From positions 34,922,542 to 34,986,541 of the forward strand of contig CM064683.1 in assembly GCA_032717465.1 (NCBI GenBank): a stretch of 64,000 nt of DNA. The letters are read 5' to 3'. Source of the DNA: Coenobita brevimanus (Eukaryota > Arthropoda > Malacostraca > Decapoda > Coenobitidae). How positions within the stretch are numbered: position 1 is the first letter of the stretch; each line of letters starts with the position of its first letter. This document shows positions 1 through 11,261 of the stretch, piece by piece. The position numbers were made by a program, and so were the translations under genes. The notes beneath the pieces are model-generated. The model did not search any database. It worked only from the letters and a program-made list of their open reading frames with translations, and was not told where the DNA came from.

Positions 1-968
1 GACTGGCGTGGGCTGGAGACTGAAATAGCCCCTGACCTGCCCCTTACCCACACACACTAGGTACCTGTCTGATTAACGTAAATAGTCTGTCATTTGGAAT
101 GACTGAGTAGGGCAGGGAGAAGGGAGGGGCAGGAAAGAAGAGAAGCCTAGTAAAAGCAGGAAAAACCAAGAAATTGAGGAAGGGAAGGCCTAGACAACTG
201 AGAATGACCGTAAAAAAAGAGGGGTAGGGGAATAAAAGTTGAAAGAGGAAAGAAATAATACAGAGGGAAGGCAGCAGACTTTGAGGGAAAAAGAGAAACA
301 AGGACAAATAAAAACAAAAAATGTTAAAATGTTTTAAGAAAAAGGTCACCTTTCGAGAAGCAAGCAAAAACAAAGGACGCCTTTAATAATCGCATCCATC
401 TCAGTCTTATTCAACACCCGAAACATCCTGATGGTTTCATATGTCTTTGAATACATCATAGACACACCTCGGGTGCGCACCACATGCACCTCAGACGAAC
501 CCTAGAGGCGCCCCAGACTCACACCAAACACAAAACCTATAACATCACTCCATACCCCCATTCCCCCCGTGTCATGTCCATAAAACTATAGGGCAGCGAC
601 TTACCATATTTCATTCTTCAAGAAGGTATGGTGACTCACTGAATGAATGAATGAGAGACATAGTTAGGGACACAGAGAAAGTCGGCTGAGAGAGAACTAG
701 AAGAGTACAGAAAAAAAAAAACTAGTAAACAACGGAATGGATCGTTAAGTGGAGACAGAAATGCTTGGAAGCGAACTTAACGCTGGGGGTCAACATGGGT
801 GAGGAAATACCAGGAGAAAAGTGACAGACCTAGATGAAGACGAAATGGGTAGAGCTTAAACCCACAGACTTAAACTGTGGCTAGTGTGAACATACAAGAC
901 CCGGTTGAAGCTGTTTATCTCTTCACAGTACTCATCATTTTATTATGTGGTTATATTTTCAGTTATTT
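1..968. other. Unexplained AT/purine-rich DNA, no gene seen
   Basis: No frame with recognisable protein similarity and no repeat structure stand out. The + strand is purine-rich at 100-370 and 640-860, which creates long but low-complexity minus-strand frames (Phe/Ser/Leu-rich) that I do not accept as genes. Confidence 0.5.
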
Positions 969-982
969 GAACTATTCTTCAC

Positions 983-1074
983 TCTCATCTTAAATCCCAG
1001 GACCAACTTGCCTAGCCCCGGGCTCCTACGCTCCTCATGGGGCAACATAGGATTGGGTGATGGATGGATGGAAT
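983..1074 (+). mobile_element. Short retro-insertion with (GATG)n tail and 14-bp target duplication
   Basis: A 92-bp segment is bracketed by near-identical 14-mers: GAACTATTCTTCAC at 969-982 and GAACTATTCCTCAC at 1075-1088 (13/14). Its right end is GATGGATGGATGG-like, so it looks like the 3' stub of a LINE- or SINE-mobilised transcript inserted in + orientation. The core around CCCCGGGCTCC is not recognised. The duplication is seen directly; the retroposon interpretation is inference. Confidence 0.6.
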
Positions 1075-1629
1075 GAACTATTCCTCACAATGGGACTTTT
1101 AAGACCGTATTTTACTCGTAGGTGGCATTGGAGGCTTCGTAGGAACTCTCCCCTAGCGATTTACTTTGAATAATGAACCCTAAAATTCTTTTCTATGATT
1201 TGCATATCGATTATTATCGACGTTGTTTGGATCACTAATACTCTAAAGCAGCGGTTCTCAAACATTTTCACGTCACTCCCTGGCCCTTTAGGCTTGGTGC
1301 ACAGCTCAACACCCTCCTCTTCCACTTCTTTCAATCATCTGACTCTAAAAATTGTTTCTGAATTAATGGTGTTATTACTGTTACTGCAGGTTCAAGGGGA
1401 TGTTAACTTAGATGAGTACAATCTGAATAAGCCCTTCTCCTGCAGTCCACTACCCCCCATTTCAGGGTATGAAAGGAAGGGGGAAGGGTGGAGGACGTTT
1501 AAACATATAACGAAGCACTAGAGTCTCCAGATTTGGTGCCACCACGTGAAGGCGTCCCTCTTTTGCAAATACCTTTTTCAAAAAGGAGAAATTAGATGTC
1601 CGTTTTATTTTTAACTTCGTACAACAACT

Positions 1630-1875
1630 ATGCATCAGCAAACTGGGCAGTACACAACACATAAAAAATATTTTATTGATGATTTGCTGGTGATCTTGAA
1701 TGCGAGGCTGCGTGTCAGAGAAGACAATACGGATCACCACAGTATTCGCCTCTTAGCAGCATTTTGCTTTGAGAACATCCAGTGCTCAAAAAGCTTCGTC
1801 ATAGAGATACTGCAATTGTTTGTGAGAGATCACAAACGCCGCCAGATGTTCAGAAATACCACCGCATGTTTATAA
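1630..1875 (+). pseudogene. Unrecognised 81-codon frame inside the hAT-like element
   Basis: This is an open frame of 81 codons from ATG, lying in the left part of the hAT-like element and running into the minisatellite at its 3' end. The middle has ordinary protein-like composition, with segments such as LLVILNARLRVRED and IRLLAAFCFENIQ, unlike the low-complexity frames elsewhere. It could be a transposase remnant or captured coding sequence. I do not recognise the family, and the C-terminus is eroded by the repeat. Confidence 0.25.
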
Positions 1876-3090
1876 ATACCATCACATCGTCATAAGTAGC
1901 ACCACATGGTCATAGATCTCGATCACATGGTCATGGTCATTAACATCACACATGGATCATAGTTGTAAGCACTACTACATGGTCATAATACGCCACTGCA
2001 TGCTTATATACACAACCACGCGATCATAACCACCACCTCTTGGTCATAAAATATCACCCCATCATCATAAACACCACCACATGGTCATAAAGCTCCACAA
2101 AAGCTCATGGCCATGGTCCTGAACACCACCACGTGGTTATATACAACACCACTTGGTCATGATCACAGACACTCCCAGTTAATAATAGGCATAACATATA
2201 TCTCAAAATCATCACTTGGTTAAAACACCATCATATGGTTATGGGCATCACCATAATCTGATAGTCACCTCATAGTCATTAACACCACCCCGTAGTCATT
2301 CATAGCACCACACGGTCAAAGACGCCACCAAACTGTTGCATACACCACGGAATGATCGTGGTCATGATCGTAAACGTTATCACATAGTCATAAACACCAC
2401 CTCATGGTCACAGGCATCACCACAAGATCAAAAGCATTTGGGGAAGGCGGTGGCTGAATTGGTAGAGAGGTGGCCTGCAGTCCTCAGGTTCGATTCCCCG
2501 CTGGGGCAGGGAACAGTCTAAAGATTTGAATTTCATAAAAGCAGACTTTATTGATCTACCAAAAGATCCGCCGACATGTTAAAGTACCCCCGCTAATTCC
2601 AATACACCAATCGTGTATGAAACAGCCCTAGCATATATTCAATATGGACGATGGGTATTAACGCCGAGGTGGTGACATGTGGAGGTGTATGTTATGCAGG
2701 AGGACTACCGGGCCTTGGGAGCAGTCTGTGAAGCTTATGCCGAGAGTCGGACACATGAGAAAAAATACAACATGGTCATAAAAACTGCCAAATGATCACA
2801 AACACGACCACATGGGCATGAACACCACTTCATGGAAATTATCCCCGCACGCATTCATTAACATCATCACAATGGTGTTAATAACGCATGGTATTGTTCA
2901 TGAAACGACAGAATGGTTCTAGTCATAAACACTACCAAATGGTCTCGAAACGTCACAACGTGGCCATAAACTTTCCATTGTCATAAAACAGTACATTGTT
3001 ATAAACATCAAACCAACAAATATTTGTTCGTTATCATAAACACCACAGCATGGTCGTAAACCAGCAACCTCACAGACACAAACATCAAAA
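1862..3090. repeat. Degenerate 17-18-bp minisatellite, CACCACATGGTCATAAA type
   Basis: Dozens of diverged units built on ACCAC + ATGGTCATAAAC recur through this block. The array is interrupted by a SINE at 2441-2765 and resumes after it, so the array predates the SINE. Its units are related in flavour to the GGT-rich arrays elsewhere in the window, on the opposite strand. Confidence 0.8.
2441..2765 (+). mobile_element. tRNA-derived SINE, family A copy 1
   Basis: The head resembles a tRNA, with an A-box-like GTGGCTGAATTGGTAGAG and a B-box-like GGTTCGATTCC followed by GGGGCAGGGAACAG. The body matches the copy at 23714-24056 over about 320 bp, including CCGCTAATNCCAATACACCA and TCAATATGGACGATGG. 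It ends in AGAAAAAAT. The tRNA-like head contains internal Pol III promoter boxes. It is inserted inside a minisatellite. I could not define a clean target duplication. Confidence 0.85.
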
Positions 3091-3594
3091 CAACGCGTAT
3101 GTTCGCATTCTCTTTAGTATTTGTCAGACTTCCTTTCTGTTACGAAACACAAACTACTTTACATTCTTTCAGTTTACTGACGTACCGATGTATATTATGG
3201 TCTAGTTTATCAGTCAGTTGAAGAAACAAATATATGAGACAGGAAGTTTTCGCCTGTGGACATGGTAAGGGACTGTCATTTGAAGTCTGTGAAATTTTAA
3301 TAAATAGCGAAAAAGACATGGCAGTTATGTACCGACTAGGATCGAAAACCAAAGTTTTGATGTTCGAACTTTGGCAACTTCTGTGTGGTCCATCCTACAA
3401 GATGAGATTGCTCGGTATCTTTAATTCTCTCTCGAAAAGACCAAAACAAAAAGGAAAAACAAAATTGTAGGAAAGTGATCAGGCGACAGAAATGGAAAGA
3501 AACCAGTATTATACACGGGGATAAGTAAACTGTACTTTGATGGCTGAAGCAGAGGCAGATCATGAATACCAAATATAAATAAATGGTTCATCGT

Positions 3595-3595
<1 letters not shown>

Positions 3596-3631
<36 letters not shown>
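3596..3631. repeat. (AC)n microsatellite
   Basis: A pure AC dinucleotide run of about 18 units lies near the right end of the hAT-like element. Confidence 0.98.
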
Positions 3632-3633
<2 letters not shown>

Positions 3634-3893
3634 CTTCAGATAACCATTTCTTCTCCTGGTTCTCATGCCCCATAGATTGAGAACCATTGTTCTAAAGGAT
3701 ACCAGGGTGTAATGTATAGAGTAAATCGTTAAGGAAGAAGCGCTGCTAACCCTACTATGCCCTTTGAAATACAATATTTAGCTCCCTAAAGTAGCTGAGT
3801 ATTATAAGGAAGGGTGGGGAGTCGAACAAGGAAGAGATGAAGTTACTAATGAACAGGGACAAAATGCTTTGGAGAAGCCATAATTTGAAAGTT

Positions 3894-5890
<1,997 letters not shown>

Positions 5891-5901
5891 GGGTTCACAG
5901 G

Positions 5902-6150
5902 ATGGTGGTGGTGGTAGCAGTGATGGTGATGGTGGTGGTAGCAATGATGGTGGCGGTGGTGGTGGTGGCAGCAGTGATGGTGGTGGTAGTGGTGGTAGCA
6001 GTAATGGTGGTGGTGGTGTGGTGGTGGTAGCAATGATGGTGGTGGTGATGGTTGTAGCAGTGATGTTGGTGGTGGTGGTGGCGGCAGTGACGATGGTAGT
6101 GGTGGTGGTGGTGGTAATGGTGGTAGCAGTGATGGTGATGGTGGTGATAG
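5902..6150. repeat. Imperfect GGT/GAT trinucleotide-type minisatellite
   Basis: The + strand is a run of GGTGGTGGTAGCAGTGATGGT-like variants. The His- or Thr-rich minus-strand frames here are a by-product of the triplet repeat. Confidence 0.9.
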
Positions 6151-6349
6151 AGTTTGTCATCACATTCACCACGCAAGGGCTCTCCTAAGCTGAATATAAT
6201 CATCGAGCTGCAGTAAGAGCAAAAAAAGAAGTGCTGGCAGTGTAGAATTAACAGGGTGGATGTGGCGCTTATTATCGCATCTTAATATGTCCATCACAGT
6301 CACGCCACACCACACGCACGAATGCACACGAGCAACAGCAAGAGGAGAT

Positions 6350-6900
6350 GACTATGGTATGGGGAGGGGAAAGGGTGTGCAAATTAGGGAGGGAGAGCAC
6401 GTAGTAAGGGGGACGGTGTAAAACTGGTGATGTGTGGAAGTAGGAAGGCGTGGGATGGAGGGAGGAGGGAGTGCGTGTAAAAAGGAGTACGGGAGGAGGG
6501 GGGGAGGGGTTATGATTGAGGGGTGATTGTGTGCACGACACACAAGAAAGATTGTCTGTAGAAGTGTGGTATGGGAATGAAGGAAAGAGTAGGGTTAGAG
6601 AGAGGGAAAGTGTAAAGAATGAATGGGAGATCTGGAAGAGGGGAAAAGGGTAAATGTGTGGGGGTAGTGTGGGGGAAAGGAGTAGAGTGGAAATATGTGG
6701 GAAGGGGTAGGTCGTACCAAAAAAAAAAAAAAAAAAAAAAAAATGAGGCTTGGTGGAGATGTGTGGGAAGATGAGGGTCCAGAAAGGAGGGGGGAGGAAT
6801 CAGATGGGTAAGAAAGGATGGAAGAGAATGTGTAGGAAGGGTAGCGAGCAAGAGTAAGAGGAGGTGTGGGAAGGTGCTAAACTCTAAAGTGAGACTATTA
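6350..6900. repeat. G/A/T-rich low-complexity tract with a 25-bp poly(A)
   Basis: The + strand is almost free of C (GGGAGGAGGGAGTG-like). A poly(A) run occupies 6719-6743. The minus-strand Pro/Ser/Leu/His frames are composition artefacts. No fixed unit length is visible. Confidence 0.7.
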
Positions 6901-7261
6901 TGTCCCAGCTAGCACGCCCTCCTCCGCTGCGGCAAAATTGTTATTTCTCTTTCATGAACGACCACAAATTTATGACACTCCCCACAGCACCCTAACACTT
7001 TATGCCTGGAAGATGGTTGACTATATCATCGTCGAGTGAAGGAAGCGTCCCCCAGAGTGAATGAAGGAAACAGATGAGTGGCGAAAAGAATATCTAGTTC
7101 TGGGTGAATATGACACTTAGAAATGAATGCAAGAAAAGATAGTTAATGCTGACTGAAAAGAGTAATGAGTAAATGAGAGAATCCAATGGTTAACTAGAGC
7201 GGCACTCAGTGGAGCGCATCTCTCTAACAAGGGCAACGTAAGTTCCAAACCGCTCTTCATA
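6901..7261. other. Unexplained DNA, weak tRNA-like patch
   Basis: The segment around 7196-7245 (AGCGGCACTCAGTGGAGCGC followed by AAGTTCCAAACC) faintly resembles a decayed tRNA-derived SINE head. It is too weak to call. Nothing else is seen. Confidence 0.3.
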
Positions 7262-7435
7262 ATGGGTTAGGTTTCGCAAAAAGTGTTTTCCGGATGAAGA
7301 ATCTGTAATACGATCCGGATCGATCCCCAAAGTTAATCGATTGTTCCCTGTGACATGGGCTATCTACCCACCAAATTTGGTCCAAATTTCTCTTTTAGTT
7401 TTTGAGTAATTCTGTTAATTGACAAGTGAAGAAAC
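7262..7435 (-). mobile_element. GGATCC-containing interspersed repeat, left fragment
   Basis: CGATCCGGATCGATCC at about 7310 is followed by sequence reading, on the minus strand, as the same unit found at 16130-16210 (GAAATTTGG, CCAAATTTGGT, TTGTTCCCTG). The remaining end of the same element, ACAAACAAACAGGGGTGAAAACAT plus CTCTCC...GGAGAG, lies at about 12303-12353. The element was therefore split by the LTR insertion between them. I recall this GGATCCGGATCC, GAAAACATAACCTCC repeat type from many marine invertebrate genomes, but have not checked. Confidence 0.6.
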
Positions 7436-8146
7436 TGTAGTGCCATAATCTTAAGTATTAGTATAGGTTAGTATAAGCTAGTATTGTAAGTGTAATCTTA
7501 AGCATTATTATAAATATAGTCTGTACAGTTCATTTAACCGATAAATCTCATATTTAAGTCTAGTCTTAGTTGATATTCATAATATGAACATGATTCTGAT
7601 ATTGATAGTATTAAGTCAAGTATTAATGTGAGTATGATTAATTGTTATACATATGGACCAGCGCTGGCCAACAAAGACGTGTAACCGCGAAATTTTAGTA
7701 GGATTAAAAAACGCGAATGTCAACCTTCCTATTCTGGTCTTGAAATTCATATGCCGAAGTTAATAGATTTCCCCTTTTTTACTATGCAGTGGTGATTTGA
7801 AAATGTCTGAAGTAAGAATATTGAAGATAGTAGTTTGTGAAGCGCAAAATTCATGTTATTGAAACGTGTTTACAATCATATACGCATACAACTCGACACG
7901 GGTAATAAAACTGTTTGAATTCCTAATTGATTTAGCTTCGTTATAATGGTAGTTCCTGTACGCATATCACAAAAATTTCAACATCGTAAGTTATTTTGCT
8001 ACGTATGTCAAATGAAAACATATCTCTCGCATTCTTTAAAGATTCTAGAGTGTCGAAAATATTACAAAGTAACCAGTTAAAGTTTTAGCCGATTCCCGAA
8101 TACTGTCTGTGATGCTTATAAAAGGCGGGGGAAACCACGTCGTTGC
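7436..8146 (+). mobile_element. Long LTR-like repeat, copy 1, promoter half
   Basis: It starts TGTAGTGCCATAAT and is collinear for about 700 bp with 45762-46470 (shared AGTATAAGCTAGTA, TAGTCTTA.TTGATATTCAT, AAGTTTTAGCC and others), at perhaps 75-80% identity by eye. A TATA-box-like TATAAAA sits at 8117 in the corresponding place in both copies. Similarity stops at about 8147, where a LINE RNase H fragment has been inserted, and resumes at about 11262. With the TACA end at 12214 the intact unit would be about 1.6 kb, beginning TGTA and ending TACA, which fits an LTR. No gag or pol is attached. Confidence 0.7.
8117..8123 (+). promoter_or_regulatory. TATA-box-like motif in LTR copy 1
   Basis: TATAAAAGG lies at the 3' end of the U3-like half and is conserved as TATAAAAAGG at 46452 in copy 2. 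Conservation between two otherwise diverged copies supports a core promoter. Confidence 0.55.
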
Positions 8147-8600
8147 CGTAGATACAACAATGACCAGGCACCCTGATCAGCGTGAATGACTTGTTTCATG
8201 CATGCAACTTATTAATAATGCGGCCCTGGATCTCGTGAGAGTCCGTAGTACAAGATGCAATTGCCTGAAGGGCTGATTTTGAATCTGAAAATATGACAAA
8301 TGAGTCATGCTTAGAACTGAGAGCATAGTCTATGGCTTTGTCAATAACAAAAAGTTCGGAGGTAAACATAGGTGTATGAGTTTACCTCCGAACTTTTTGC
8401 TATTGACAAAGCCATAGACTATGCTCTCAATTCTAGGCATGACTCATTTGTCATATTTTCAGATTCAAAATCAGCCCTTCAGGCAATTGCATCTTGTACT
8501 ACGGACTCTCACGAGATCCAGGGTCGCATCGTTAATAAGATGCATTCACGCAACAAGTCATTCACGCTAATCTGAGTGCCTGGTCATTGTCGTATCTACG
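8147..8600. repeat. 221-bp inverted repeat of a LINE RNase H fragment
   Basis: The left arm is 8147-8367 and the right arm 8380-8600, each 221 bp with no length difference, separated by only 12 bp. Scattered substitutions such as ACAACAATG versus ACGACAATG put identity at roughly 93-95%. The right arm encodes the RNase H stretch and the left arm is its exact inverted copy. The left arm ends precisely where the LTR sequence is broken. This could have arisen by twin priming or by a later inverted duplication. Confidence 0.9.
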
Positions 8601-9097
8601 AGAATGAGCAGGCTGACTTACTTGCAAAGTCGGCTGTAGAGCTCGAGGAGACTTGAGACGTTCTTCGTGATCTACGGTCGAGTCTCTCTCTCGGAAAGAA
8701 ATCAATAAATCTTCTGTGGCAAGGTCAGTGGACCAGACTAAATATTCCAACATGTAAGCCGTACCTGAGCGACTGAGACACTGCCAACCATCCCAGTCGC
8801 CTGGAAAAAAAAGTGTTGGCTCGATTACGGATTAATGCCACCATGTTAAGGCACATGAAACCTTATATGAAATGACGATTCACACAGCACTGTGACATCT
8901 GTGATGCGGTGCTATCTATTAGTCATATCATCCTGCGCTGTCGGCGATTTATTCGTGAACGCGCTTCACTTACAAGTTACTGCGGCGCAGCAGACGTCCC
9001 CTTCACCCTTTCTACCATCCTGGGTGATGGGGACATTGTTATGACTGATAAATTGATGGCTTTCTTGAGAGAGACCGGACTGATCAGAGTGATGTGA
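8372..9097 (+). pseudogene. RNase H and C-terminal zinc-knuckle region of an I-superfamily-like LINE
   Basis: The first part reads as the LINE-type RNase H: TSELFAIDKAIDYAL, then FSDSKSALQAIAS (a catalytic Asp region), then after a TGG-to-TGA stop VPGHCRIYENEQADLLAKSA, the conserved Gly-His and Asp motif. Further on, one frame gives CDICDAVLSISHIILRC, a C-x2-C-x7-H-x4-C pattern typical of the C-terminus after RNase H in I-group LINEs. It ends at about 9097 with a stop. In-frame stops and frame changes show it is dead. It sits inside LTR copy 1 and its 3' tail is partly duplicated downstream. Confidence 0.8.
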
Positions 9098-9154
9098 CTT
9101 TTTTACTATATGGTTTTGGTTTTTATCGATTGTAATTATGCATATATTGTACTA

Positions 9155-9760
9155 TTAATTAGGGTTGACAGTTGATATATTTGAAATAGTTCCTCCTCCC
9201 ACTGATCTATTTCTAATATTGATGTCCCCTACATTAAACCCCGTTCCTCGACTGACAGACACCAGCTGATGAGTGCAAGTGTGCGATATAGAAAGGTATT
9301 GGGCACTTGCAGTCAAAGGTGGTCTGTTGGGCGAGGTTCTTCACTTTTTGTACATTTTAGGTAAATACATTATACCATCTTGATAAAGTTGTCCTATTTA
9401 GGGCCGACAGCTGACGTATATGGAACTGTTCCTGACTCGTCTGGTTCCCTTTCATATATTGATGTCGCCTATATTAGATTTGCCTCGACTGACAGTCAAA
9501 AAAATGGGAGAAATGGAGTTCCCCGAGCTAAGCCCTGTATTGGACTATATAGCCCCGCTAGGGTTACAGGAGCGAGCTACCACTCCCAGCACGGCAGCCC
9601 GGGCGAGGCTCGAACTCGCAATCCCCCGATTACGAGTCCAGCGCGCTACCACTGTGCTACCGCGCCCCCCTCGACTGACAGTCAGCAGGTGATGAGTGCA
9701 GGTATGTAATGTAGAAAGGCATTACATATCTGCAGTCGATGGTGTTCTGTTAGTCGAGGT
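9155..9760. repeat. Duplicated 3' tail of the RNase H LINE
   Basis: 9155-9330 and 9396-9760 (less an inserted SINE) are diverged direct copies. Both carry AGGG(T/C)(T/C)GACAG.TGA..TAT, ATATTGATGTC.CCTA.ATTA, CCTCGACTGACAG and ATAGAAAGG-like landmarks. The second copy is interrupted by a SINE at 9498-9668. Confidence 0.75.
9498..9668 (-). mobile_element. tRNA-derived SINE (family B) with perfect 15-bp target duplication
   Basis: On the minus strand the element begins GGGGCGCGGTAGCACAGTGG (A-box-like) and continues through a GACTCGTAATC anticodon-like loop to AGTTCGAGCC (B-box). The tail is T-rich (CCCATTTTTTT). It is bracketed by CCTCGACTGACAGTC at 9483-9497 and again at 9669-9683, a perfect 15-bp target-site duplication. 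The head most resembles a tRNA with a CGT anticodon (threonine). The extra 3' body and the duplication show it is a SINE rather than a tRNA gene. Confidence 0.85.
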
Positions 9761-9924
9761 ATTTTTACCATTAGTGTAGGTCTAGCTATTTGTCTCTGTA
9801 GGATTTAGTATAGGTTAGCGATTTGTCTGTCAGGTGATTAGTTTTAGGGTCTCTAGATTAAGTTTTTCTTTATATGGTCTAAAAAATATAAAACCAAGAA
9901 AAAAAATAAAAAATAAAAAATAAA

Positions 9925-9949
9925 TTATATATATATATATATATATATT
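9925..9949. repeat. (AT)n tail of the LINE copy
   Basis: A TA run abuts the 3' end of the minus-strand LINE, whose last bases read GGCGTCTGGCAA. Confidence 0.9.
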
Positions 9950-11062
9950 GCCAGACGCCTCAATCCCGTTTGGGGTGGCCACAAACAAATCGCCTCCAAG
10001 TCGCCCTGTCCCCCGCCATTTCACTCCCCTGCTCCCAACTCACACCCCCCTCTCTCATATACCTCTCCACCCCATCTCTCCATCTCATCCTCGGCCTCCC
10101 CCTCCCTCTTTCCCCCTCCACCTCACTCACATACACTCTCTTCGTCAGTCTTTCACCCTCCATCCTCTCCACATGGCCAAACCACCTCAGTGTGTTCCTC
10201 ATAACGCTTCCTATCACATCCACATCAACACCACAACGCTCCTTTATATCCTCATTCGTCAGCCTGTCTCTCCATGTGACTCCACAGGCTCCTCTTAAAT
10301 AACTCATTTCCACGGCTCTCACTCTTGACTTGTGTCCTTCCAACAACGTCCAAGCTTCACTTCCGTACGTTAGAGTTGGTATCACAATACTGTCATGTAG
10401 TAACTTTTTCACTTCCATGCTCACTTCCCTGTTTCTTATCACTGCTTTCAAAGAACCAGCAACCTTTCTTCCCTGCTGTACCCTTTCAAGCACTTCACCC
10501 TCCAAACCTCCATCCTTACTCATCACACTACCCAAGTACTTAAACGTACTCACATTTTCCAATTCCTCACCATCCAACCTCGCTGTACATTCACTGACTT
10601 CACCTCTCTCAAAGACCATCACTTTACTCTTCACTACATTCACCTTTAGATTCCGTTTCTTACACACTCTCTCAAACTCATCCACCAAGCCTTGCAGCTC
10701 CCTTTCGTCTTCACACAACAACACGGTATCATCTGCAAACAACAGTACAGGGAGTTTCCAAACACTATCCTCTCTCATCAGGGCCACTCCAACATCCACT
10801 ACCCTACCTTGTACCTCTTTTATTACCCCATCCATGTACAGATTGAACAACCATGGAGACATGACACATCCCTGTTTCAACCCAACTTTCAAAGAGAAAA
10901 ATTCACTTAGTTCACCATCCACACGCACTGCAGCCTTCGCACCATCGTACATACTCTTCACAGCATTCAACAACTTCCCATCTATTCCATATATTCTTAA
11001 CACTTTCCACAATCCTAGTCTATCCACCCTGTCATATGCTTTCTCCAAATCCATGAAAGCCG
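9950..11062 (-). mobile_element. 5'-truncated LINE (family L, copy 1)
   Basis: The 3' end GGCGTCTGGCAA is identical to the ends of copies 2-4 and is followed by a TA microsatellite. The 5' end is cut within the RT domain (after the MDLEKAYDR-coding region) and meets (TG)n at about 11062. It carries the 364-codon RT frame listed separately. It belongs to the same family as 18690-19241, 48013-51133 and 56521-59453. Clade assignment (RTE/Proto2-like) is tentative. Confidence 0.9.
9960..11054 (-). pseudogene. Reverse transcriptase fragment of family L LINE, open for 364 codons
   Basis: This frame has no stops and is the best-preserved coding piece in the window. From the N-terminus it shows MDLEKAYDRVDR (RT block with catalytic Asp), LKQGCVMSPWLFNLYMDG, the FADD catalytic motif (LLFADDTVLL, about residue 107), FKYLGSVMSKDG, LTYGSEAWTLL and the C-terminal RWFGHVERME plus RGRPRMRWRDGVERYM typical of LINE proteins with an AP endonuclease. 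The endonuclease and first RT blocks are missing because of 5' truncation, so the product cannot be functional alone. It would copy RNA into cDNA at a nicked target. The intact frame suggests a recent insertion. Confidence 0.9.
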
Positions 11063-11100
11063 TGTGTGTACGTGTGCATGAAAGTGTATATATGCATGGA

Positions 11101-11102
<2 letters not shown>

Positions 11103-11171
<69 letters not shown>
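11103..11171. repeat. (TG)n microsatellite
   Basis: A long TG run directly abuts the truncated 5' end region of the LINE copy. Confidence 0.98.
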
Positions 11172-11173
<2 letters not shown>

Positions 11174-11185
11174 ATACATATATAC

Positions 11186-11256
11186 GGCCTTAATGACCAG
11201 GGGCTTTGGCCCCAATGGTCGATAGGCCAGAAAAAAAAAAAAAAAAAAAAAAAAAA
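11186..11256 (+). other. GGCC hairpin followed by 26-bp poly(A)
   Basis: GGCC ... GACCAGGGGCTTTGGCCCC ... TGGTC ... GGCC folds back on itself (GGCC/GGCC, GACCA/TGGTC and GGGGC/GCCCC with a TTTG loop) over 11186-11228. Two bases later a run of 26 A begins. A structured 3' end plus poly(A) suggests the tail of a retroposed RNA. The family is unknown. Confidence 0.5.
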
Positions 11257-11261
11257 CGTCA

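Larger units (their letters stand above)
1249..3689. mobile_element. hAT-like DNA transposon, non-autonomous or decayed
   Basis: The left end reads CAGCGGTTCTCAAA and the right end, reverse-complemented, reads CAATGGTTCTCAAT. These are imperfect terminal inverted repeats of the CAGNGGTTCTCAA type known from hAT elements. They are flanked by an 8-bp duplication, CTCTAAAG (1241-1248) and TTCTAAAG (3690-3697), 7/8 identical, as expected for hAT. The interior holds an unrecognised 81-codon frame (1630-1875), a CACCACATGGTCATAAA-type minisatellite, a tRNA-derived SINE (2441-2765) and an AC microsatellite near the right end. I see no transposase catalytic motifs, so it is a relic or non-autonomous copy. 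Confidence 0.75.

Noticed and set aside
7190..7260. tRNA-like SINE head
   Set aside because: Only weak A- and B-box resemblance and no body, tail or target duplication.
10330..11193. 287-codon + strand frame
   Set aside because: Antisense shadow of the 364-codon minus-strand RT, extended through a TG microsatellite.
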